Assembly (NCBI RefSeq): GCF_015350795.1
Contig: NZ_JADKSH010000005.1
Span: 1 to 64,000, forward strand
DNA length: 64,000 bases
Direction of reading: 5' to 3'
Origin: Microbacterium sp. VKM Ac-2870
GTDB lineage: Bacteria; Actinomycetota; Actinomycetes; Actinomycetales; Microbacteriaceae
Position numbers and translations under genes: made by a program. Below are positions 15,286 to 22,910 of this stretch, piece after piece; positions within the stretch are counted from its first letter, which is position 1, and each line of letters begins with the position of its first letter. The notes under the pieces are model-generated. The model ran no database searches and had not been told where the DNA came from. It worked only from the letters and a program-made list of their open reading frames with translations.

Positions 15286-16244
15286 GCGAAAGCCTCCGCC
15301 AGTTCGGGGACCTCGTGCGCGGCGAGGTAGTGCTGCGCGTCCTGTGCTGCCGCGCATCCGGTCCCGGCAGCGGTGATCGCCTGCCGGTAGGTGTGGTCGA
15401 CGAGGTCGCCGGCGGCGAACACCCCGGTGAGCGAGGTGCGCGTGGACGGGTGCTCCACCAGCACGTAACCATCGGCATCGGTGGTGACCTGGCCGGTGAC
15501 GAGTTCGGAGCGAGGGTCGTGACCGATAGCAACGAACACGCCCGTCACGGGGAGGTCACGCTCAGCACCGGAGACGGTGTCCCGCAGGCGAACTCCGTGC
15601 ACCTTCTCTTCCCCCTGCAACGCAGTGATCTCGCTGTTCCACGCGACGTCGATCTTCGGGTGCTCCAGCACCCGCTGTGCCATGATCTTCGACGCTCGGA
15701 ACGAGCTGCGGCGGTGCACGACGGTCACATTCCGAGCGAACCGGGTCAAGAACAGTGCCTCCTCCATGGCCGAATCACCGCCACCGACCACGACGATGTC
15801 CTGGCCCCGGAAGAAAAACCCATCGCACGTCGCACACCACGACACGCCATGACCCGACAGGCGCTCCTCGTCGGGAAGCCCGAGCTTCCGGTACGCCGAC
15901 CCCATGGTGAGGATCACCGCGCGGGCGTGGAACGTCTCCCCGGCGCCCGTCTCGATGACTTTCGTGTCGGATTCGAGATCGAAGCGGATCGCGTCGTCGA
16001 GGAGGATGCGGGCGCCGAAGCGTTCGGCCTGCCGGCGCATCGTGTCCATCAGCTCTGGGCCCTGGATGCCATCGACGAACCCGGGGAAGTTCTCCACCTC
16101 CGTAGTCGTCATAAGCGCACCGCCCGCGGTGACAGAACCCGCGATGACGACGGGGGCGAGCCCGGCCCGCGCCGCGTACACCGCCGCCGTGTAGCCCGAG
16201 GGGCCCGACCCGACGATGACCAGCTCAACCTCTTGAATCGACAT
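15282..16244 (-). CDS. trxB: Thioredoxin reductase in arsenic operon
   Basis: A 320-residue flavoprotein. The FAD-binding [17 protein letters not shown] is at the N-terminus. The redox-active CATC is in [11 protein letters not shown], the NADPH-binding region is [13 protein letters not shown], and [10 protein letters not shown] is near the end. It recycles thioredoxin for arsenate reduction. It is the first gene of the minus-strand operon, with its start at 16244 in the divergent promoter region shared with the second arsC. Confidence 0.9.
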   Translation of the reverse strand: MSIQEVELVIVGSGPSGYTAAVYAARAGLAPVVIAGSVTAGGALMTTTEVENFPGFVDGIQGPELMDTMRRQAERFGARILLDDAIRFDLESDTKVIETGAGETFHARAVILTMGSAYRKLGLPDEERLSGHGVSWCATCDGFFFRGQDIVVVGGGDSAMEEALFLTRFARNVTVVHRRSSFRASKIMAQRVLEHPKIDVAWNSEITALQGEEKVHGVRLRDTVSGAERDLPVTGVFVAIGHDPRSELVTGQVTTDADGYVLVEHPSTRTSLTGVFAAGDLVDHTYRQAITAAGTGCAAAQDAQHYLAAHEVPELAEAFA

Positions 16245-16259
16245 GTATCTATATTGACA
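16243..16259. promoter_or_regulatory. Divergent ars promoter with candidate ArsR operator
   Basis: TTGACA (16254-16259) is a -35 for the plus-strand arsC. ATGTATCTATATTG (16243-16256) resembles ATGTATCGATGATG on the minus strand at 18109-18122 (11 of 14 positions), in the second divergent ars promoter. A shared ArsR site is inferred. Confidence 0.4.
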
Positions 16260-16318
16260 GGTGCCTATGCAGGACGCAATCCTGATCATCGACACCGCAA
16301 CGTACCGAGGAGAGCCGC

Positions 16319-16708
16319 ATGAAACCGACCGTCCTGTTCATCTGTCAGCACAACGCCGGCCGCTCTCAGCTCGGCGCCGCTCTCCTCGAGCACCTTGCAG
16401 GGGGCCGCTTCACCGCAGCATCCGCCGGTCTCGCCCCGGCCGAGACGGTGAACCCTGCCATCGCCGCGACCGTTGCCGAGCTGGGAATGGACATCACGGG
16501 GCGCGTGCCCCGCGCGGTGACGCCTGCTGACTTGGAGGCTGCCGATGTCGTGGTTCTCATGAAGCCCGGGTTGGCGCTGCCCAGCGCTCCGCGCGGGGAG
16601 GTTCTGGAATGGTCCTTCCCCAACCCCGAGTCCTGGGATGCCGACGCTGTCCGTCCGTTGCGCGAAGCGGTGTCCAACAAGATCCAGTCGACTCTCCTTA
16701 CGCGCTGA
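16319..16708 (+). CDS. arsC: Arsenate reductase-like low-molecular-weight phosphatase
   Basis: A 129-residue protein. The P-loop [16 protein letters not shown] holds the catalytic Cys at about residue 9, and [20 protein letters not shown] is the Asp-loop region. The MGCG(D/E)xCP segment of the other two ArsC domains is replaced by [14 protein letters not shown]. It therefore lacks the second and third redox Cys and may use a different thiol partner or be a phosphatase-like member. GAGGAGAG precedes the ATG. It is divergent from trxB. Confidence 0.8.
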   Translation: MKPTVLFICQHNAGRSQLGAALLEHLAGGRFTAASAGLAPAETVNPAIAATVAELGMDITGRVPRAVTPADLEAADVVVLMKPGLALPSAPRGEVLEWSFPNPESWDADAVRPLREAVSNKIQSTLLTR

Positions 16709-16719
16709 GTTGACAGTAA

Positions 16720-16744
16720 GGGGGCAGGCCGCCGGCCTGCCCCC
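16720..16744. terminator. Strong hairpin between convergent arsC and flavoprotein genes
   Basis: A perfect 10-bp stem GGGGGCAGGC / GCCTGCCCCC with a 5-base loop, 11 bases after the arsC stop. It can serve both converging genes. Confidence 0.75.
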
Positions 16745-16753
16745 TCTGCGTTC

Positions 16754-18082
16754 TCATACCGATGCCGGCGCCCGTCCGATCTGCAATACCGGAGGCGCGC
16801 AGCACGCCCCGCCTAGCGACGCCCCGGATGCATCAAACAGCCCTGCGCCGCCGCAAACACCAGTGTCCGGGAGGACGAGCTCGACGCGGCGGGCGGCTTC
16901 GCGGTCGCCCGCAACTTCAGCTGCAACGCTCCGGACTTGCTCGTACCCGGTGAGCGCGAGGAATGTCGGCGCACGGCCGTAAGACTTCGCCCCGACGAGG
17001 TAGAAGTCAGGTTCGGGCTGGGCGAGGTCGGCGGCGCCGGTCGCGGCGACGGACCCGCAGGAGTGGACGTTCGGATCCACCTCCGCGGCGATCCGAACCG
17101 GCGCCTGCAACGTCGGGTCGAGCTCCAACCGCAGCTCGGAGAGGAACGACAGGTCGGGGCGGAAGCCAGTGAGCACCACCACCCGGTCGGCCGTGAGAGT
17201 GCGACCGTCCTCCGCGACTAGGACGGGGCGCTCACCGTCACGGGTCACGCGTTCGACCCGGAACCCGGTGACGAGGGATACCAGGCCGGCATCGACGTGC
17301 TCTTTCGCTTTGATCCCCAGCGCGCCGCGTGCGGGCAGCTCGTCAGCGTCGCCCCCACCAAAGGTGTTCCCGACGGCCGCACGGCGCAGCGCCCAAGTCA
17401 CCGTCGTCGACGGGTCCCGGCGAGCCATGCGCGCAAGGGCCAGCACGGCCGTCACGGCCGAGTGCCCCGAACCGATAACAACGGTGTGCTTGCCGGCGAA
17501 ACCAGCACGGTCACGAAAGTCGGGGATGCGGTACGAGAGCAGGTCCGCGGACGCCGCCTCACCGATGGCGGGGAGCCCGTCAGCTCCCGCCGGGTTGGGG
17601 GTCGACCAGGTGCCGGATGCGTCAATCACAGCTCGGGCTTGCACCCGATACTCCTCCCCTTGAGCAGGCGAGACGTGAACGGTAAACGGCTGATCCCCGC
17701 GGCCAGCATCAACAAGGCGGTCCCGGCCGAGCCGTGAAACTCCCGTCACCCGGGCGCCGAAGCGAACGCGATCACCCAGGGCCACAGCCAAGGGCGCGAG
17801 GTATCTCTCGATCCACTGGGCCCCAGTGGGGTACCCCGTCGTCGGAGCTTGCCACCCCGAGCCGTCCAGGAGACGAGCGCCTGCCGCGTCGATCAGCTCA
17901 GGCCACTCGGAAAACAGCCGCACGTGCCCCCATTCCGCAACCGCAGCCGCAGGAGAACTGCCAGCCTCAAGCACCACAACGGGCACACTTCGCTCAAGCA
18001 AATGCGCAGCCGCGGCAAGACCCTGAGGACCCGCGCCGATCACAGCCACCGGCAAGACGTCTTCCACAGCAACCTCAATCAT
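16754..18082 (-). CDS. FAD/NAD(P)-binding oxidoreductase of arsenic cluster (ArsO-like)
   Basis: A 442-residue flavoprotein. The N-terminal dinucleotide site is AVIGAGPQGLAAAAHLLE; a second (VVIGSGHSAVTAVLALA) lies about residue 200. GFRPDLSFL and a late SYGRAPTF segment resemble flavin monooxygenases found in ars clusters (ArsO and relatives). A Cys-rich C-terminus (GVCGGAGLF, GGACCAPPV) could bind arsenic. The precise reaction is not known. It is divergent from arsR at 18158. Confidence 0.75.
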   Translation of the reverse strand: MIEVAVEDVLPVAVIGAGPQGLAAAAHLLERSVPVVVLEAGSSPAAAVAEWGHVRLFSEWPELIDAAGARLLDGSGWQAPTTGYPTGAQWIERYLAPLAVALGDRVRFGARVTGVSRLGRDRLVDAGRGDQPFTVHVSPAQGEEYRVQARAVIDASGTWSTPNPAGADGLPAIGEAASADLLSYRIPDFRDRAGFAGKHTVVIGSGHSAVTAVLALARMARRDPSTTVTWALRRAAVGNTFGGGDADELPARGALGIKAKEHVDAGLVSLVTGFRVERVTRDGERPVLVAEDGRTLTADRVVVLTGFRPDLSFLSELRLELDPTLQAPVRIAAEVDPNVHSCGSVAATGAADLAQPEPDFYLVGAKSYGRAPTFLALTGYEQVRSVAAEVAGDREAARRVELVLPDTGVCGGAGLFDASGASLGGACCAPPVLQIGRAPASV

Positions 18083-18108
18083 CCATTGACGAACATCGAT
18101 GGGTAGAG

Positions 18109-18135
18109 CATCATCGATACATCGACGACTGTCAA
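18109..18135. promoter_or_regulatory. Second divergent ars promoter region, candidate ArsR site
   Basis: The minus strand has TTGACA (complement of 18130-18135) as a -35 for the flavoprotein gene. CATCGAT motifs recur in the gap (18094-18127). The segment 18109-18122 resembles 16243-16256. Confidence 0.4.
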
Positions 18136-18157
18136 TACGACGTGAGAGGATCGCAGT

Positions 18158-18508
18158 ATGACTGCACAGTTCCCGCTCCTTGCCCCCGCGGGAAGCGAAT
18201 CGTGCTGCGCTCCGGTGGCCGGGGCGGTGATCTCGCTTGAAGACGCTGAGCGCACCGCTCGAACATTCAAAGCACTCGGCGACCCTACCCGCGTACGCCT
18301 GCTGTCCTTGATCGCCGCATCCGCTGACGGGGAGGCGTGCGTCTGCGATCTCACCGAGCCCGTCGGCCTATCGCAGCCGACCGTGTCACACCACATGAAG
18401 CAGCTCGTCGACGCCGGTCTCGTTACCCGCGAGCAGCGCGGCCGATGGGCCTACTACCGCGTCATCACCGACGCTCTCGACGCCGCATCCCGCGCCCTCC
18501 GCGCATGA
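18158..18508 (+). CDS. arsR: ArsR-family arsenic-responsive repressor
   Basis: A 116-residue winged-helix repressor. TFKALGDPTRVRLLSLIAAS is followed by ACVCDLTEPVGLSQPTVSHH, which carries the CxC arsenite site in the recognition region. An extra CC pair near the N-terminus (SESCCAPV) may complete a three-Cys site. It probably controls both divergent ars promoters. It overlaps the acetyltransferase gene by four bases (ATGA). Confidence 0.9.
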   Translation: MTAQFPLLAPAGSESCCAPVAGAVISLEDAERTARTFKALGDPTRVRLLSLIAASADGEACVCDLTEPVGLSQPTVSHHMKQLVDAGLVTREQRGRWAYYRVITDALDAASRALRA

Positions 18509-19008
18509 GCGACATCGCGGTACGGGCCCTGACCGAGAGGGACTGGCTCGAGGTGGAAACGATCTACCGCGAAGGCATCGCCGCCGGAAACGCGACGTTC
18601 GAAAGCGAGCCCCCATCCTGGGCCGGCTTCGACCAAGGAAAGCTCCAGGTTGGCCGACTCGTCGCCACCGATCCCGCCGGCTCAGTCCTCGGCTGGGTTG
18701 CCGCATCCCGCGTCTCTGCACGCGAGGTCTACCGCGGAGTCGTAGAACACTCCGTCTATGTTGCCGATCGAGCCCACGGGCGCGGCGTCGGCACGGCACT
18801 TCTCACCTCCTTCCTGCGCGCAGCTGACGCCGCTGACATCTGGACGGTGCAAGCAAGCATCTTCCCCGAGAACACCGCCAGCCTGGCCCTTCACGAGCGT
18901 GCCGGCTTCCGCCGCATCGGCCACCGCGAACGCATCGCGTACATGACCTACGGCCCCTGGGCTGGCAACTGGCGCGACACGATACTCATCGAGCGCCGCC
19001 GCCCCTGA
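18505..19008 (+). CDS. GNAT acetyltransferase, ArsN1/phosphinothricin-acetyltransferase-like
   Basis: A 167-residue protein. VETIYREGIAAGNATFESEP matches the start of the phosphinothricin acetyltransferase family. The acetyl-CoA loop is DRAHGRGVGTALL. ENTASLALHERAGFRRIGHR and WRDTILIERR complete the pattern. ArsN1 enzymes of this family acetylate the arsenical antibiotic arsinothricin. Its coupling to arsR supports that role over herbicide detoxification. Confidence 0.75.
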   Translation: MSDIAVRALTERDWLEVETIYREGIAAGNATFESEPPSWAGFDQGKLQVGRLVATDPAGSVLGWVAASRVSAREVYRGVVEHSVYVADRAHGRGVGTALLTSFLRAADAADIWTVQASIFPENTASLALHERAGFRRIGHRERIAYMTYGPWAGNWRDTILIERRRP

Positions 19009-19027
19009 GGCACGTCAAAACCCCCTG

Positions 19028-19105
19028 CCGAAACCGTTTGTCCCGAAACCGGGTTTCGATACGGCCCTGAGTTTCGGCGGGCTTCCGCGGCGCACGACTC
19101 GACCG
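19028..19105. repeat. REP-like inverted-repeat region after the arsenic block
   Basis: Contains CCGAAAC (19028-19034), CGAAACCGGGTTTCG (19044-19058) and GTTTCGG (19071-19077) as nested inverted repeats, then GACTCGACC. The GTTTCGATACGG ... CTCGACC form resembles intergenic repeats I recall from Microbacteriaceae genomes. It may terminate transcription of the acetyltransferase gene. Confidence 0.45.
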
Positions 19106-19107
19106 TC

Positions 19108-19127
19108 CCAGAAACGATCGTTTTTGG
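19108..19127. repeat. 20-bp palindrome flanking the arsenic block, right copy
   Basis: Centre AAACGATCGTTT with CCA and TGG ends, matching 11529-11548 at 18 of 20 positions. It overlaps the expected -35 region of the PH/SHOCT gene, so a regulatory role is an alternative. Confidence 0.6.
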
Positions 19128-19154
19128 TACGGCTGGAATCGCTAGGGTGGCGCC

Positions 19155-19961
19155 ATGGCGACTATTCTCCGCACCGTTCACTGGACCGTGCTTCCACACG
19201 TCGGTGACCCGATCGCGCTAATTCAAGCGGCAGTCGAGCCCACCGACTTCAGCGTGACCTCATCGACACCGACGTCGATCGTGATCGACGTCCCGCGAGC
19301 GATGCTGAAAAACCGGTGGGCTGCAACCATCACCGGCATGCTCTCGCCGCGTGGCGGCGGCACTGACATCGAATGGACGATCGACGGGCTCGGCACAAAG
19401 CACTACGAGCACATGGTGACGATCGCGGATGGGATGCCAGAGGGGGCACTGGACGACCACGGCATTCCGGAAGCCGTCTCCAAGATCGCTCTCAAACTCT
19501 TTGGACGCAAGGAGATTCGCCATCTGGCGAACGTCCTCGATCGGGGCGAATTCGTCTCCGCGGTCGGCGTCGGCAACCTTGGCGGCAAGATGGGAATCGT
19601 CGCGCTCACAGACCGCCGGCTGTTGTTCCTGGAAAAGAGCATCGGCAGCGAGAACCTCGTTGAATTCTCTCTTGCTTCGATCGGCGCCCTGTCTCTCGGG
19701 AAGAAGATGGGCGGCGAGACGCTGTCCATCACCCACTCCGGAACTTCCGCGACGATCACGACGCTGGGCCACGGTCAAGGTGACGGGATCGTTCGGAAGT
19801 TCCGTGAACTGAAAGCTCAGCAAACAGCCGGCCGCCCAGCAGCGGCTCCAGCAGCCGACCCCATCGCCCAGATTGAGCGTTTGGCCGAGCTGCGCGACAA
19901 GGGCATTCTCAGCGAAGACGAGTTCCAGGCACAGAAGACCCAACTCCTCTCCAATCTCTGA
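19155..19961 (+). CDS. Bacterial PH-domain protein with C-terminal SHOCT
   Basis: A 268-residue soluble protein. A lipid-transfer-like N-terminal half is followed by a YokE-type PH domain at about 120-215 (GVGNLGGKMGIVALTDRRLL, FSLASIGALSLGKKMGGETL). A SHOCT helix pair (IERLAELRDKGILSEDEFQA) ends it. These domains are often found in phage-linked or stress loci; function unknown. TAGGGT at 19143-19148 lies six bases before the ATG, suggesting a leaderless transcript. Confidence 0.75.
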   Translation: MATILRTVHWTVLPHVGDPIALIQAAVEPTDFSVTSSTPTSIVIDVPRAMLKNRWAATITGMLSPRGGGTDIEWTIDGLGTKHYEHMVTIADGMPEGALDDHGIPEAVSKIALKLFGRKEIRHLANVLDRGEFVSAVGVGNLGGKMGIVALTDRRLLFLEKSIGSENLVEFSLASIGALSLGKKMGGETLSITHSGTSATITTLGHGQGDGIVRKFRELKAQQTAGRPAAAPAADPIAQIERLAELRDKGILSEDEFQAQKTQLLSNL

Positions 19962-20102
19962 CTACGTCCACGAGATCGCGGCGGTGCGCAAACCCGCGGC
20001 GATGATGCAGAACCGATCGGTTGCACCACACGGGGAGGCCGCGACGGGCACCTCGAGCTCCGCAAGTAGTCCCGCGTCCGACGACCGCCCTATCATCCGT
20101 GC

Positions 20103-20744
20103 ATGCCAGATGCATCGCTGCGAGCACAGCTGCAAGAACCCCGCACACACCGCAGGGTCCGCGACCGATGTCGCTACTACGGCCTCACCATCGACGAGTT
20201 CTTCGATATGTGGGATCAGCAAGGCGGTTGTTGCGCGCTCTGCCAGTGCACGCTCACACTCCGCAACGTGCGCATCGATCACGCCCACGAACCCCAACGC
20301 CACGAAGATCGAGAGTTACGTCGCGCAAATGTGCGCGGCCTCTTGTGTAACGGGTGCAACACCGCCCTCGGTCGACTCGAACGCATCGACATCGACGCTG
20401 AAAACGAGTGGCTCGCGACCGAGATCCGCGCCGCACGGGACAAAATCGACCAATACGAGAAAGCGATCCCCCTCTTCGTTGATCGAGTTCACCGATACCT
20501 AGGAGGAGAGCCGCCACCTCCAGACGAAAGCCCTCAACCCGAGCTGCTCGCTCTCGCGCGCAAGCTCCCCTGGAGGGACACCAGGTGGGCAGAGGACGGC
20601 TTCGACATCGGAGCAGGCGTGATGGAGTTTGTCTCCTACCGCGCTGCGGTGGTCACGGCACGATCGCAGACCAGTGAACTCTCTTGTAGCGCACCCGACC
20701 AACATGGATCGTGTGAAACGGCACGCCGAGCCACGCAGCAGTGA
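20103..20744 (+). CDS. Recombination endonuclease VII-like protein
   Basis: A 213-residue protein. The N-terminal 110 residues match the endonuclease VII (T4 gp49) zinc/HNH fold: CCALCQCTLT, VRIDHAHEP, then VRGLLCNGCNTALGRL, giving four Cys ligands and a catalytic His. Such enzymes resolve branched DNA and are frequent in phage and island DNA. The C-terminal 60 residues are low-complexity. TATCAT at 20091-20096 stands six bases before the ATG, again leaderless-like. Confidence 0.8.
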   Translation: MPDASLRAQLQEPRTHRRVRDRCRYYGLTIDEFFDMWDQQGGCCALCQCTLTLRNVRIDHAHEPQRHEDRELRRANVRGLLCNGCNTALGRLERIDIDAENEWLATEIRAARDKIDQYEKAIPLFVDRVHRYLGGEPPPPDESPQPELLALARKLPWRDTRWAEDGFDIGAGVMEFVSYRAAVVTARSQTSELSCSAPDQHGSCETARRATQQ

Positions 20745-21029
20745 GTTCGCGGGGTCTGCCGTGTTGTGGAAGACGCCCCATGCGGGGTGATCCGGTGGCA
20801 CATAAGCCACCCGGCACCCACCCGGGGCCTGCTTGCTGATCACACTGACCAGCGAGAGATAACAGACCCAAAACGACGAGTGCGGTTTCGACTCACCGAG
20901 GCGCTCCCCGTTATGGGGGTCCATTTGAGAGCAATATTTGGCCAGCGCCGCTGATGCGGGTTGCCCGAGGCGGAGGACGCTCGTGGTCACACGTGCACCG
21001 CCGCGGTTAGTGCGCTCCTCGCGACCAGC
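20745..21029. other. Gap between endonuclease VII and integrase genes
   Basis: Minus-strand frames are open across 20499-20990 but show no domain and overlap the endonuclease gene. No gene, hairpin or repeat is supported here. Confidence 0.4.
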
Positions 21030-22274
21030 TCACGAGGCATGCCCGAAGGCCGTATCGATCGCACCGGCGGCGCCGACGATGATCGGCAATGCGCGCGGGG
21101 TCGAGATGTACCCTGCGGTCGTTCTTGCGTCTGCGTGACCAGCCTGGGCCTGGCTGTAGATTCGTCCGACAGCCTCATCGACCACGGTCAGCACAGTGCG
21201 CCGCAGTGTGTGGAAGGTGAAGTCATCCAGGTCAATTCCGGCCACTTCGAGAGGTTCTCTGTACTCAAGCTTCAGCGAAGCGAGGCGGGCGCGTATATAA
21301 GCCGGAGACTGCTTCGCGCCGCGGAGGCCTTGCAGGAGTGGCGCGTCCGGGCCGCTACGTGTCGCAATGGACCGGCACTCGTCGACGACCGCACGCGCCC
21401 ACGACGGCAGCTCCAGTATTCGTGCCTGCTCGTCGTCTTTCAGCTCGTTCGCCCGGAAGGTCTTCCCCGCCACGGTGACGATCGTGCCTGTGACCGCCAA
21501 ACGCAACGAGGGCACGTCAGTGGTTTCATCCATCAGGAATCCGCCTACCTCTCCAATGCGACAGCCCGTTGCCAGCCGAGCTCGATCGCTAGGCGCAACT
21601 GCGGGCCTCTCCGCGGCCCCGATTTTCTGCTGTCCTCCCAGTGACGCATACAGTCTCGCAACACGACCACCTGCGCACGAGTGAGGGCCTGTCTCTGCCG
21701 CTTTGTTCTTCGAAGGCCTCGGCAGATCCCTCGCCGGATTGAGCGGTATCGCACCCATGCTGGCCGCGAGCCCAAGAGAGTCCCGGAGGGCGCGAAGTAT
21801 GTGCAGACGGTAGGAAACCGAGTAGCCGATCGCACCCTTGACCCGCCGTGTGCGGTGCGGCGCCTCGCGCATCTCCTTCATGAAGTCGCGCAGTTGAGGC
21901 GTGGGGATGTCACCCAGACGCAGCGCGCCGATGCGCGGGACGATCACGCCTCGCGCTGTGCGCGCGTAGGTCTCGACCGACTGCGGCCTCTGCGCATTCC
22001 CTTCGTCCGCATCGCCGAGAGTCGCGATCCACCGCTCGATTGCTTCCTCCAGTGTGGTGGCTGGCGACCAGATGTCTCCGAGATACAGGAGCGAGGCTGC
22101 TTTCGTCCTGAGCTCTGCCTCTACCTCCTCGCATGTGTCACGCACGGCGACAACGCGCCTCGGCTTGTCCGCAGCGTCGCGCGTTCGCGCGACTCCCCGC
22201 ACCTTCCCCGGATGGCGCTCATAGTCCCATTCGATTCGGCCGATATTGCCTGGCTTGATTCGCGCCGGCGCCAT
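21030..22274 (-). CDS. Tyrosine recombinase (island integrase), probably frame-damaged
   Basis: A 414-residue phage-type integrase. The SAM-like core-binding domain is around residues 70-180. The catalytic domain has Arg in ATGCRIGEVGG, HTLRRT, GHADARTTAGY and the nucleophile Tyr in GY. Residues about 200-235 look wrong (AAETGPHSCAGGRVARLY), while a neighbouring frame over 21560-21700 reads like the expected family sequence (ALTRAQVVVLRDCMRHWE, GPQLRLAIELG). Two compensating frameshifts are likely. The ATG at 22274 overlaps the excisionase stop by one base. Confidence 0.75.
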   Translation of the reverse strand: MAPARIKPGNIGRIEWDYERHPGKVRGVARTRDAADKPRRVVAVRDTCEEVEAELRTKAASLLYLGDIWSPATTLEEAIERWIATLGDADEGNAQRPQSVETYARTARGVIVPRIGALRLGDIPTPQLRDFMKEMREAPHRTRRVKGAIGYSVSYRLHILRALRDSLGLAASMGAIPLNPARDLPRPSKNKAAETGPHSCAGGRVARLYASLGGQQKIGAAERPAVAPSDRARLATGCRIGEVGGFLMDETTDVPSLRLAVTGTIVTVAGKTFRANELKDDEQARILELPSWARAVVDECRSIATRSGPDAPLLQGLRGAKQSPAYIRARLASLKLEYREPLEVAGIDLDDFTFHTLRRTVLTVVDEAVGRIYSQAQAGHADARTTAGYISTPRALPIIVGAAGAIDTAFGHAS

Positions 22275-22492
22275 CAGCTCGCAATCCGATCGGTCGACTG
22301 CTCGCAAGCTTCCAGCCATCGCAGGACGGAGACGGCACGGTAACGGGGCTTCTTACCTTCGAGGATGAATGGCGGACCGCCACCATCCTTCCTCCATCGC
22401 TGGATCTTGCGGACGTGGAAGCCCGTGCGCGCGGACAGCTCCACCTCGTCCCACATCTCGAACGGGTCGAGATCAACACTCGTATCGCTCAT
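22274..22492 (-). CDS. Excisionase-like helix-turn-helix protein
   Basis: A 72-residue protein with a MerR/AlpA-type winged helix: WDEVELSARTGFHVRKIQRW, then RKDGGGPPFILEGKKPRYRA. This is the form of many directionality factors encoded upstream of actinobacterial integrases. It starts at ATG 22492 and ends overlapping the integrase start. Longer upstream starts run through the att region and were rejected. Confidence 0.7.
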   Translation of the reverse strand: MSDTSVDLDPFEMWDEVELSARTGFHVRKIQRWRKDGGGPPFILEGKKPRYRAVSVLRWLEACEQSTDRIAS

Positions 22493-22593
22493 GCCCACCA
22501 CATGCACGGTGCCGGGCGAGTTGTGTCGGAGAAGCCTGGTTAGGTACAGCGACGTATGCGCGAGGGGTCGCCGAACGCCCTCAAAATGGGCCC

Positions 22594-22616
22594 TATTCGC
22601 CACCCATTCGCCACCC
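22594..22616 (+). repeat. Tandem ATTCGCCACCC repeats in presumed att region
   Basis: Two copies of ATTCGCCACCC begin at 22595 and 22605, between the excisionase-like gene and tRNA-Thr. The same 11-mer starts the dispersed repeats at 3043 and 6203. They may be integrase arm-type binding sites; not proven. Confidence 0.45.
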
Positions 22617-22722
22617 GTAAGCAGCTTTTCCTCCATGAACCGAGGCGTGCACTCCATGACCGATCGCCGTCCTCCCGCATGATTTCGCGGAAGTCAGCTG
22701 GTTTGGGTGTCAGATAAAACGG

Positions 22723-22795
22723 TGCCGGCTACAGGACTTGAACCTGCAACCCCCGTATTACAAGTACGGTGCGCTACCAATTGCGCCAAGCCGGC
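22723..22795 (-). tRNA. tRNA-Thr(TGT)
   Basis: 73 bases. Acceptor stem GCCGGCT / AGCCGGC with discriminator A; D arm GCGC...GCGC; anticodon stem CCGTA/TACGG enclosing loop CTTGTAA (anticodon TGT); T arm GCAGG TTCAAGT CCTGT. No CCA is encoded. Its 3' end faces the integrase, the usual place for island insertion. Confidence 0.95.
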
Positions 22796-22910
22796 GGGGT
22801 CCGGGTGTTCGGACGACTACGGGAAGCCCCGCGACTAAGAGGGTACGTGATGCCATATGTCGCACGCACATCGACAGGGCTCTTGCTGATGATTCTGCAA
22901 TGATCACAGT

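Noticed and set aside
20499-20990. Minus-strand frame of 163 codons next to the integrase
   Set aside because: Overlaps the endonuclease VII gene, has no domain and no good start region.
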